17,521 nt of DNA from 1-14-0-10-37-14 sp037130845 (GTDB lineage: Bacteria > Patescibacteriota > Patescibacteriia > Patescibacteriales > Patescibacteriaceae): assembly GCA_037130845.1 (NCBI GenBank), contig JBAXSE010000025.1, positions 1 to 17,521 on the forward strand. The letters run 5' to 3'. The position numbers were made by a program, and so were the translations under genes. A model generated the notes under the pieces. That model did not search any database, was not told where the DNA came from, and saw nothing but the letters and a program-made list of their open reading frames with translations. Shown here piece after piece: positions 11,609-17,521 of the stretch. Position 1 is the stretch's first letter; every line of letters begins with the position of its first letter.

Positions 11609-14125
11609 TTATAGATTAGACATCCGCAATCTGATTTCGGCCTCGACCAACTCGCGATCGGTGCCGTATTTCATTCGACTGGCCTCGGTGATTGCCTTAG
11701 CTACCTCCAGATTGCTAGCGCCATAGAGCGGGCGGGTTTTCATGGTAAAGGGACGAGCGTTCATATTATCGATCAGCAGGCGGACATAGGCTGTATACTT
11801 GTCGACATTAATCAGATCAGCGGCGCTAAATTGCGGACGGAAAGCCTTCTCTAAGAATTCGCCGTCTTCGGGACCGACTTTAAAAGCGATAATCGTACCG
11901 ACGTTGCCAAAGACCGCGTCCTTGATTGAAGTGTCATTATGCTTGGTCAGTTGGCCGATATATTGGTGGGCCAAGGTCAGGCTGAGGCCGTATTTGCGAG
12001 CCTCGCTAAGCACTTGAGTGATAGAGTCGGTGGTAAAGTTCTGGAACTCGTCGATGTAGAGATAAAAAGGATTGCGCGAGGCCTTGGGCGAATCGGCGCG
12101 GGACAAAGCCGCCATTAATATCTTGCCTACCAGGATCATACCCAAAAGATAGGCATTCAATTCCCCGACCAAACCCTTGGGCAGCTTGACCAATAAGATC
12201 TTGCTGGAATCCATGATGTCGCGCAAGTTAAAGGCCGTATTTTGCTGGCCGATAATCGGACGCATCATATCGTTGGAAATAAACGAAGTCAGCTTGGAAG
12301 TGATATACGGCACAATGTTGGCCAAGGCGGCATCACCGCCCGCTTTCTCCGCCTCATTGACCCAAAAATTAACCACCGTATGATCGGCGCAGCGCGACAG
12401 CTTGAGATTGCGAAAATCCGGGTCGGACAAAACCCGCGGTATTTCCAGTAGCGTCGAGCCTGATTCCGGGTCCGCCATCACGAGCAACATGGCATTGCGC
12501 ATATACTGCTCGAAGATCGGGCCGCCGGTAGCCTTGAGGTCATACAGCTTATCAAAAATGCCGATCATTTCATTGATAACGAATGATTTCTGTTCCGGGT
12601 AGCGCGGATCAAACTCTAACAGGTTGAGGCCGATAGGCCGAGCCAGATCTGCAGGCGCAAAAATAACCACGTCATTGGCGCGATTGGCCGGTATCCGCTC
12701 CAAGATATCATCCACCAGGTCGCCGTGCGGGTCAAGCACGCAGCAGCCGTCGCCGTTGTGGATATCTTGGATAGCCATATTGGCCATTAGGAACGACTTA
12801 CCAACACCGGATTTACCGATGATGTATATGTGGCGCATGCGATCGCCGACCTTGATGCGGATATCCTGCTGTTCGCCGCGATAGTCATTAAAGCCAAGAA
12901 TCAAGCCTTCTTTGGGCGTTTCCACCGGCGCTGCCGCACCGCGCGCCGACAGCCAATTGATATTGGGCGTTTCTACCTCCGGCATCGGCAAGTGGAACAG
13001 GCTGGCCACTTCTTCGGTGTTCAAAATAAAACTGATGCGTTCGTTAAAGCGGCGATGGATGAAATCACTGATTGTCTGATCCTCATGCTGGCGCAACGGT
13101 TCGGGCAAAAAGGAATTGCCATATTCAAAATAATTATATTGGCCGAAGACCGATGCCAAATCAAACAAATAATGTTCGGCTAATTGCTGGCTGGGCGAAC
13201 AGGCCACCAGCCTGATATTGACGTCCAATCCCGCCTTGGAGTTCTTTTCCTCGATATTCTTGAGCACATCCTGCTCCATGGCAGTCAGCTGGCGCTGGTA
13301 TTGCTGCTTGTTTTGATCGCGGACTTCTTTGCTTTGCATGGCGTCATCCACACCCTGGATAGCGCCTATCAAAGCATTATACTTAAGTGCGAATTCCAGA
13401 TTGTTGCTCTTGTAGGCGCGGCGTACAATCTTGCTTACCTCCTTATGCCAACCGCTGCGAGCGGAGCGCAAGGTAATCTGCACCGCCAATGATTCATTAT
13501 CTGCCATCTTGGACATCACATTCAGGACTGAATTGAGCGAGTCTACTTCTTCTTTGATATAGGTTCTGATCGGCAAAGCAAAAGGCCGCTTAGTCATCAA
13601 GAAACCGGCAGCGGCAAAATTATGTTGGGTAAAAATATTATAATCATCCACCTTCTCGACCGAAGCATCGGGATAATGCGCCTGTATCTGCTTTTCCATA
13701 TACTGGGCGGCATACTGCGGAGCGGCGAAATAAAAGTTAATCAAGCCTTTCTGGGCGACAATCTCCAGGCTAAAGATATCTTCTCGCCCGCCCAACCAAG
13801 CGCGCCAACCCCGCTGCGCCTTGAGCCCGCCGATTGCCTCGATAATAGTCTCGCTCTTGGCGATTTGCGCGTGCATGTGCTGTGCGCCCTTATTGTTCTT
13901 GTCATCTTCTTCTTCCTGCTCTTTGGGCAAGCGGATCAGGTACAAGGCTTGCTGCAAATGTTTGGTTTTGCGCAAGCGGCCGCGGATAATAGCAAAAACT
14001 ATCATAGCTATTACAAAAACAGCGATAACAATCACCATGGTTATTACCAATGGCATCAGATCGTAGCTCTGCGGTTCCAAAACTAGGTTTGCCGCACCGC
14101 CGCTAGGTTGAAAATCAATAGGCAT
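11609..14125 (-). CDS. Membrane-anchored TraG/VirB4/HerA-like DNA-pump ATPase
   Basis: An 838-aa protein with one N-terminal membrane helix (about 25-48), a long domain (about 55-400) and a RecA-type motor (about 405-800). Walker A is IIGKSGVGKS (435-444), followed by CCVLDPHGDL (461-470), a feature of conjugation-type coupling or VirB4-like ATPases; Walker B is YLYIDEFQ (688-695) and a sensor-like LAHQY is at 718-722. FGNVGTIIAFKVGPEDGEFL and the TraM-recognition-like part close the motor. Such enzymes pump DNA or protein substrates across membranes. No other type IV secretion gene is visible in the window, so this is either a minimal CPR-specific machine or one part of a scattered one. Gaps of 3 and 9 bases to its neighbours put it in the centre of a five-gene operon. 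Confidence 0.8.
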   Translation of the reverse strand: MPIDFQPSGGAANLVLEPQSYDLMPLVITMVIVIAVFVIAMIVFAIIRGRLRKTKHLQQALYLIRLPKEQEEEDDKNNKGAQHMHAQIAKSETIIEAIGGLKAQRGWRAWLGGREDIFSLEIVAQKGLINFYFAAPQYAAQYMEKQIQAHYPDASVEKVDDYNIFTQHNFAAAGFLMTKRPFALPIRTYIKEEVDSLNSVLNVMSKMADNESLAVQITLRSARSGWHKEVSKIVRRAYKSNNLEFALKYNALIGAIQGVDDAMQSKEVRDQNKQQYQRQLTAMEQDVLKNIEEKNSKAGLDVNIRLVACSPSQQLAEHYLFDLASVFGQYNYFEYGNSFLPEPLRQHEDQTISDFIHRRFNERISFILNTEEVASLFHLPMPEVETPNINWLSARGAAAPVETPKEGLILGFNDYRGEQQDIRIKVGDRMRHIYIIGKSGVGKSFLMANMAIQDIHNGDGCCVLDPHGDLVDDILERIPANRANDVVIFAPADLARPIGLNLLEFDPRYPEQKSFVINEMIGIFDKLYDLKATGGPIFEQYMRNAMLLVMADPESGSTLLEIPRVLSDPDFRNLKLSRCADHTVVNFWVNEAEKAGGDAALANIVPYITSKLTSFISNDMMRPIIGQQNTAFNLRDIMDSSKILLVKLPKGLVGELNAYLLGMILVGKILMAALSRADSPKASRNPFYLYIDEFQNFTTDSITQVLSEARKYGLSLTLAHQYIGQLTKHNDTSIKDAVFGNVGTIIAFKVGPEDGEFLEKAFRPQFSAADLINVDKYTAYVRLLIDNMNARPFTMKTRPLYGASNLEVAKAITEASRMKYGTDRELVEAEIRLRMSNL

Positions 14126-14128
14126 AAT

Positions 14129-14581
14129 TTATGGACGAAAACGATTGATCAGCTTATCCGTTTTGATTTTAGTTTCTTGTTCCAAAAAGAATTTGTTGAT
14201 GCCCGGCAGCAAGCCAAGCCAGGCGCGAATCAGATCGGCGATCTTCTTGGCTTGGACCTTGAAGCCCGACAGCAAGTCATTGATCTGCTGAGCGGCTACT
14301 TCGCCCGTTTGCTTGAAGACGACTTGCTGCTCCGGAGACATCGAAAAATAAATCTCTCCCAGATCTTCCTCCAAGACACTTTCTATCTCGGTCAGACGCG
14401 GATCTTTATACGCAGCCGCAGGAGGAGCTGATATCGCCGCCGGCGCCACCGGCGCCTCAGCCGGGCGCGCCGGCCTAGCCTCAGTTTGAGGCTGAGCTTC
14501 TGTTTTCTTTTCGGCTGCCGTTTCGGCCCCGCGCAGCGGAGTTTCGATTCTTGGCAGCTGTTCTGTTTTGAGTGGTTCCAT
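14129..14581 (-). CDS. Conserved CPR-type partner protein, first gene of the ATPase operon
   Basis: A 150-aa protein: residues 1-58 are Pro/Ala/Glu-rich low complexity, and 60-150 are an alpha-helical domain with YKDPRLTEIESVLEEDLGE, MSPEQQVVFKQTGE, LIRAWLGLLPGINKFFLEQE and a basic end. I recall this helical domain next to the same type of ATPase in other CPR genomes, which suggests a dedicated partner; its biochemical role is unknown. The weakly hydrophobic LIRAWLGLLPGINKF stretch could dock on a membrane or on the ATPase. It ends three bases before the ATPase start. The promoter box lies so near its ATG (TATAAT at 14588-14593) that the mRNA may be leaderless. Confidence 0.7.
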   Translation of the reverse strand: MEPLKTEQLPRIETPLRGAETAAEKKTEAQPQTEARPARPAEAPVAPAAISAPPAAAYKDPRLTEIESVLEEDLGEIYFSMSPEQQVVFKQTGEVAAQQINDLLSGFKVQAKKIADLIRAWLGLLPGINKFFLEQETKIKTDKLINRFRP

Positions 14582-14587
14582 AAATCA

Positions 14588-14616
14588 ATTATAACCTACT
14601 TGGGCGAAAAAGAAAA
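14588..14616 (-). promoter_or_regulatory. Promoter of the ATPase operon, possibly leaderless
   Basis: On the minus strand a perfect TATAAT (complement of 14588-14593) is seven bases from the ATG at 14581, so the predicted start site is at or next to the start codon. The -35 at 17-base spacing, TTTTCT (complement of 14611-14616), is weak. No Shine-Dalgarno is present, in line with a leaderless message. Confidence 0.4.
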
Positions 14617-14628
14617 ATATGATATAAT
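14600..14628 (+). promoter_or_regulatory. Sigma-70-like promoter for the corA-like gene
   Basis: TTGGGC (14600-14605) and a perfect TATAAT (14623-14628) with a 17-base spacer, 17 bases before the ATG at 14646. It overlaps the divergent operon promoter within about 40 bases, so both directions could be controlled together. Confidence 0.6.
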
Positions 14629-14645
14629 ACAATCAGTCTAAAATT

Positions 14646-15611
14646 ATGCCTAACTACGAAAAAATCTCTTCCAAGATAGAAAAGGTCATTATTAATAACC
14701 CGGCCACAGCCAACGAAATCGTCTGGCTTAATATTATCAATGCCGGCAAACCCGAGATCGAACTATTGCGCAAACAATACGGCTTTAATATCCAGCACTT
14801 GCGCGCCTCTACCGCCAAAGTCTACAGCCAACGGCCGATGCTGATGGACGAAGAAAACTATCTTTTCCTCATCCTGCATTTTCCATCAATTGCCGAGGGC
14901 AAGATTATCGCCCAAGAAATTGAATTCTTTGTCGGCCACGGCTACCTCATCACCCTGCACAATAATAATCTGCCGCCGCTCACCGACTTTTTCGGCACCG
15001 CCAAAAAAGCGCCCGACAGCCTCGATTGCTACCAAAACGACTCCAGCGCCATTCTGCTTGCGGAGCTGCTGGATCGCTTGATCAAATCTTGTTATCCGAT
15101 AATAGACCAGAATTCCCTAGCCATCGATAACGCCGAGACCATCATCTTCCAGCAGCAGCAAGACAAGGCCGTCTCGCTCATCTTGCGCCTGCGCCACAAT
15201 ATCATCAACATCCGCAAGATTATCCAGAACCACAAAAACATCTTTAAGCTCTTGGTAGACATTAAAAGCTCCATCGTGCCGGCTGCCGAAATCAAAGTCC
15301 ATTATCTGGAGCTGATCGACGATTCCAAACGCATCTGGGAAATGTTGGAAAACCAAAAGGAAATGGTCGAGGCTCTCAATAGCACCAACGAAAGCCTGAT
15401 GAACGCCCGCATGGCCAATGTCATGAAGACCCTCACTATCATATCCGTAATCGTCATCCCGCTCACCTTTATCGCCGCTGTCTTCAGCATGCGCGCCGCC
15501 GGTATGCCGATTATCGACAGCCCATATAGCTTTTGGATTATACTGCTAATTATGGCCGCCATAACCACCGGAATGCTGGCCTACTTCCGCAACAAACATT
15601 GGCTGAACTAA
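14646..15611 (+). CDS. CorA-like divalent cation transporter lacking the GMN motif
   Basis: A 321-aa protein with the CorA plan: a soluble alpha/beta N-terminal domain (about 1-150), a long helix (about 150-255) and two C-terminal membrane helices (about 262-282 and 295-315) ending in the basic KHWLN tail. CorA proteins form pentamers that carry Mg2+, Co2+ or Ni2+. The position of the signature YGMN at the end of the first membrane helix reads FSMR (280-283) in PLTFIAAVFSMRAAGMP, so both the glycine and the asparagine that coordinate hydrated Mg2+ are replaced. It may have changed selectivity, act as an efflux or sensor variant, or be degenerate. Length and all other features are normal, and a good promoter and terminator argue that it is expressed. 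Confidence 0.8.
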   Translation: MPNYEKISSKIEKVIINNPATANEIVWLNIINAGKPEIELLRKQYGFNIQHLRASTAKVYSQRPMLMDEENYLFLILHFPSIAEGKIIAQEIEFFVGHGYLITLHNNNLPPLTDFFGTAKKAPDSLDCYQNDSSAILLAELLDRLIKSCYPIIDQNSLAIDNAETIIFQQQQDKAVSLILRLRHNIINIRKIIQNHKNIFKLLVDIKSSIVPAAEIKVHYLELIDDSKRIWEMLENQKEMVEALNSTNESLMNARMANVMKTLTIISVIVIPLTFIAAVFSMRAAGMPIIDSPYSFWIILLIMAAITTGMLAYFRNKHWLN

Positions 15612-15621
15612 ACACAATTTG

Positions 15622-15658
15622 AAAAGCGCTCTCCGACATTATGCCGAAGAGCGCTTTT
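15622..15658. terminator. Bidirectional terminator shared by corA-like and the 105-aa gene
   Basis: AAAAGCGCTCT (15622-15632) and AGAGCGCTTTT (15648-15658) form a perfect 11-bp stem. The plus strand ends in TTTTTATT after the stem and the minus strand gives a matching T-run. The minus-strand 105-aa gene stops two bases from the stem. Confidence 0.8.
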
Positions 15659-15660
15659 TA

Positions 15661-15978
15661 TTACCGGGCTCTGACCACTTTTCTAATGGCCATCAAATTA
15701 CTTTCTACTCTAGGTAAAACTCTGCTCCAATTAGCCGGATCTATCGACACGACAATCAACCTTGTGTCTTCGATAATCTTACTGATTTGGTCCAACGCAG
15801 CAACACGCACAATTCCTACCAAATCATCAATAAAAACTGACAAGCATTTTAACGATTGCAACAACGTTCCTTTGTCATGCATTAGCTTGACCGATTCTAT
15901 TTCCTTGCAATGATTTGCGATATATTCGCAAGCATCGGCGAAAGTGTCCGGATTAAACGGCTCATATTCTAAACTCAA
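15661..15978 (-). CDS. 105-aa helical protein, unknown
   Basis: A small, probably all-helical soluble protein (ADACEYIANHCKEIESVKLM, LLQSLKCLSVFIDDLVGIVR, ISKIIEDTRLIVVSI). It has three cysteines and no motif that I recognise. The frame opens at TTG (15976-15978), supported by AGAGG at 15984-15988, five bases upstream; no ATG alternative is as well placed. It begins 27 bases after the stop of the Dus gene and ends at the bidirectional terminator, so it is probably the second gene of the dus transcript. A protein of this size after dus could be a regulator, but nothing visible supports a specific role. Confidence 0.55.
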   Translation of the reverse strand: MSLEYEPFNPDTFADACEYIANHCKEIESVKLMHDKGTLLQSLKCLSVFIDDLVGIVRVAALDQISKIIEDTRLIVVSIDPANWSRVLPRVESNLMAIRKVVRAR

Positions 15979-16005
15979 TTAAACCTCTATTTACAATGAA
16001 CAAAA

Positions 16006-16971
16006 TTATTGATATTTATTAACAAACTTAGTGACATCTTCAAAATTATTTATCTTGACCGCTTCGGCGCGCATTTCTTTGGCCCCATTCAATCCGTTCA
16101 AATACCAGCAAAGATGCTTGCGAAATTCCAAGAAATACTGATTATCAGCCTGGACCAATCCGGCATGCTTTAGAATCGCGGCAAAGACTTCCTTGCGGCT
16201 GATTGCAAACTCCTGGTTCTTGAGCGCAGCAAACAACCAAGGCTTACCCAAAACACCGCGAGCCAAGCCTACGGCCGCGCTCCCGGATTCCTCTAGGGCA
16301 ATCTTTGACGTAGCGCTATTATTAATACCGCCGTTAGCAATTATATAACCGCCGTAAACATTTTTCAAATCTTTGATTGCCTGAAAATCCGCGGGTCCGG
16401 CAAAGCCCTGCGCTAGGCTGCGACCATGCACCATGACAGCGGCAATCGGCAAGTCTGCCATAGCGGCCAGGAATTGCTTAGCGGTGACCTCCCCTGCTTG
16501 TAGACGAATCTTAATCGACACCGGCAAATCAGTATTGGCGATAACAGCCTGGATAATCTCTCGCGACTTGGCGATATCCTGGAACAACATCGCGCCCGAA
16601 CCGGTTTTCATTACCTTAAACACGGGACAGCCGAAATTTATATCCAAGCCTTGCGGTTTGTAATAGTTTGGCACGCCCAGACTGCGTGCTTTGGCTTCGT
16701 CGCTTAACAGACGCGCGGCATGGGCAAATTGCTTGACATCGGAGCCGAACATTTGGATTATCAACGGCGCTTCATCGGGGTGCGAACGCAACATAGCCAA
16801 AGTTTTTTGAGGCCGAAATTGCAAGGCAGCCACCGAGGCCATTTCTGAGTAGCACAAATCAGCGCCATACTCGGTGCACATCAATCGAAATGGCATATCG
16901 GTAATACCGGCCATCGGCGCCAAAACATAGCTAGGATTGGCTAAATTTTGCCAAACGTTTTGAGAAATCAT
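16006..16971 (-). CDS. dus: tRNA-dihydrouridine synthase (Dus family, DusB-like)
   Basis: A 321-aa FMN enzyme that reduces specific uridines in the tRNA D-loop with NADPH. The TIM-barrel features are all present: LAPMAGITDMPFR (18-29) at the FMN site, the catalytic cysteine C115 in DINFGCPVFKV, K154 in VSIKIR, H182 in MVHGRS, ANGGIN (212-217) for the phosphate, and GLARGVLGKPWLF (235-247). The last 60 residues form the helical tRNA-binding domain. The DINFGCPV motif resembles DusB, but the exact subgroup is not certain. A promoter (16992-17020) precedes it, and it is followed by the 105-aa gene. The ATG at 16971 has no clear Shine-Dalgarno. Confidence 0.92.
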   Translation of the reverse strand: MISQNVWQNLANPSYVLAPMAGITDMPFRLMCTEYGADLCYSEMASVAALQFRPQKTLAMLRSHPDEAPLIIQMFGSDVKQFAHAARLLSDEAKARSLGVPNYYKPQGLDINFGCPVFKVMKTGSGAMLFQDIAKSREIIQAVIANTDLPVSIKIRLQAGEVTAKQFLAAMADLPIAAVMVHGRSLAQGFAGPADFQAIKDLKNVYGGYIIANGGINNSATSKIALEESGSAAVGLARGVLGKPWLFAALKNQEFAISRKEVFAAILKHAGLVQADNQYFLEFRKHLCWYLNGLNGAKEMRAEAVKINNFEDVTKFVNKYQ

Positions 16972-16991
16972 AGTATTTTATTTGCTTGACT

Positions 16992-17020
16992 ATGATAGCA
17001 ATAAATGTTCAGCTATACAA
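16992..17020 (-). promoter_or_regulatory. Sigma-70-like promoter for dus
   Basis: On the minus strand TTGTAT (complement of 17015-17020) and TATCAT (complement of 16992-16997) are separated by 17 bases; the ATG follows 20 bases after the -10. Both boxes differ from consensus at one or two positions. Confidence 0.45.
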
Positions 17021-17045
17021 TAGACATATTTAACCTTATATTAGC

Positions 17046-17078
17046 CAAAAAATAAAAAAGACATGCTTTTTGCATGCC
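17046..17078 (-). terminator. Terminator after the GtrA-like gene
   Basis: On the minus strand GGCATGC (complement of 17072-17078) pairs with GCATGTC (complement of 17060-17066) around AAAAA, followed by TTTTTTATTTTTTGG. The strong T-tract and the position 17 bases after the stop make this a convincing terminator. Confidence 0.75.
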
Positions 17079-17094
17079 TATTAATATATACCAA

Positions 17095-17505
17095 CTAACG
17101 CTTGATGCGATTTTTATCATTAAACAACAGTATTTTCTTGGCGCAAAAACTGCCATAGCCAATAATTACACTTGATAGTGCTTTGGCTAACAAATAGTTA
17201 ACTCCGACCACTTCAACTGTCAGCCAAATCGTCCAATGGTTGATAGCCAACCCAGACACGGCAATCAAGGCATAAACAGTCTCAAGATAGCCATGGCGGC
17301 GCTCATAATGATCAAAAACGTAAAAGATGCTAATTAAGTATGATACCGTTAGGCCTATAACAAAGGCCCAAGCAGCTGCCCATAGATAATTAATACCTAT
17401 CACCTCTTTAAAGAACAACAATGCGATAAAATCGGCAACGGTTGCAACCAGACCTGCTGCGCCATAACGCCCCAACTCCTTGTGCCACAGAATAATCTTA
17501 AACAA
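17095..17505 (-). CDS. GtrA-like four-helix membrane protein
   Basis: A 136-aa protein with four membrane helices (about 14-32, 42-62, 76-96 and 104-122) and the GtrA family features: RYGAAGLVATVADFIALLFF at the start, WAFVIGLTVSYLISIFYVF in helix 2 and a basic C-terminus (KKILLFNDKNRIKR). The family helps to flip polyprenyl-linked sugars for cell-surface glycans or wall polymers. The start codon is TTG (17503-17505), well supported by AGGAGGG at 17510-17516 four bases upstream, which is the strongest ribosome binding site in the window. The partner glycosyltransferase would lie beyond the window. Complete at both ends. Confidence 0.85.
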   Translation of the reverse strand: MFKIILWHKELGRYGAAGLVATVADFIALLFFKEVIGINYLWAAAWAFVIGLTVSYLISIFYVFDHYERRHGYLETVYALIAVSGLAINHWTIWLTVEVVGVNYLLAKALSSVIIGYGSFCAKKILLFNDKNRIKR

Positions 17506-17521
17506 AATACCCTCCTATTAT

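Noticed and set aside
8830..14090. Long plus-strand frames opposite dnaX and the ATPase operon
   Set aside because: They are antisense shadows of strongly supported genes, with biased composition and no ribosome binding sites.

Overview
The window looks like a chromosomal segment from a Candidate Phyla Radiation (Patescibacteria) bacterium, in the Falkowbacteria/Parcubacteria sphere. I infer this from the gene set: a compact DnaX, a Dus enzyme, a GtrA protein, a large TraG/VirB4-like ATPase surrounded by small conserved proteins of a CPR type, short GC-rich mobile palindromes, many weak ribosome binding sites and tightly packed genes. All identifications come from reading the sequence; no database search was possible.

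Layout. (1) 33-2234, minus strand: an NYN/PIN-like nuclease, a DUF2975-like membrane protein and a secreted protein with a duplicated domain. (2) 2267-3659: a secreted orphan protein bounded by inverted copies of a TGGGGTCAGGTCTTG-type repeat; the outer pair matches at 28 of 29 bases. (3) 3672-4643: a two-gene AT-rich operon, a pilin-like anchored protein and a small membrane protein, with a good terminator. (4) About 4780-7720, plus strand: an integrative plasmid-like element with an origin-like repeat region, a 51-aa ORF, a long hairpin, an HUH rolling-circle Rep and a large serine recombinase. (5) 7663-8243: a tRNA-Gln(CUG) cluster. One intact tRNA and a GIY-YIG nuclease gene lie between two broken tRNA-Gln copies that carry GC-rich hairpin insertions, one of them exactly between U33 and C34. 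(6) 8386-10002: dnaX, with a REPIN-like doublet just upstream. (7) 10278-14581, minus strand: a five-gene operon built round an 838-aa membrane-anchored DNA-pump-type ATPase, including two small membrane proteins that each carry a twin CX3C motif. (8) 14600-15658: a divergent corA-like gene with a clear sigma-70-like promoter and terminator; its product lacks the GMN signature. (9) 15661-17505, minus strand: a small helical protein, a tRNA-dihydrouridine synthase and a GtrA-like protein that starts at the window edge from TTG.

How the parts relate. The backbone genes (dnaX, dus, corA-like, the ATPase operon) are visibly GC-richer than the block at about 2130-8290, which reads as an accessory island between the secreted-protein operon and dnaX. 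The island combines a repeat-bounded cargo gene, a Rep plus recombinase element and a rearranged tRNA locus. The recombinase reading frame runs into the antisense of the broken tRNA copy, so the tRNA 3' end is a plausible integration or rearrangement junction, although no matching left attachment site was found. The most unusual observations are the hairpin-interrupted tRNA-Gln copies around a GIY-YIG gene and the twin-CX3C proteins in the ATPase operon.
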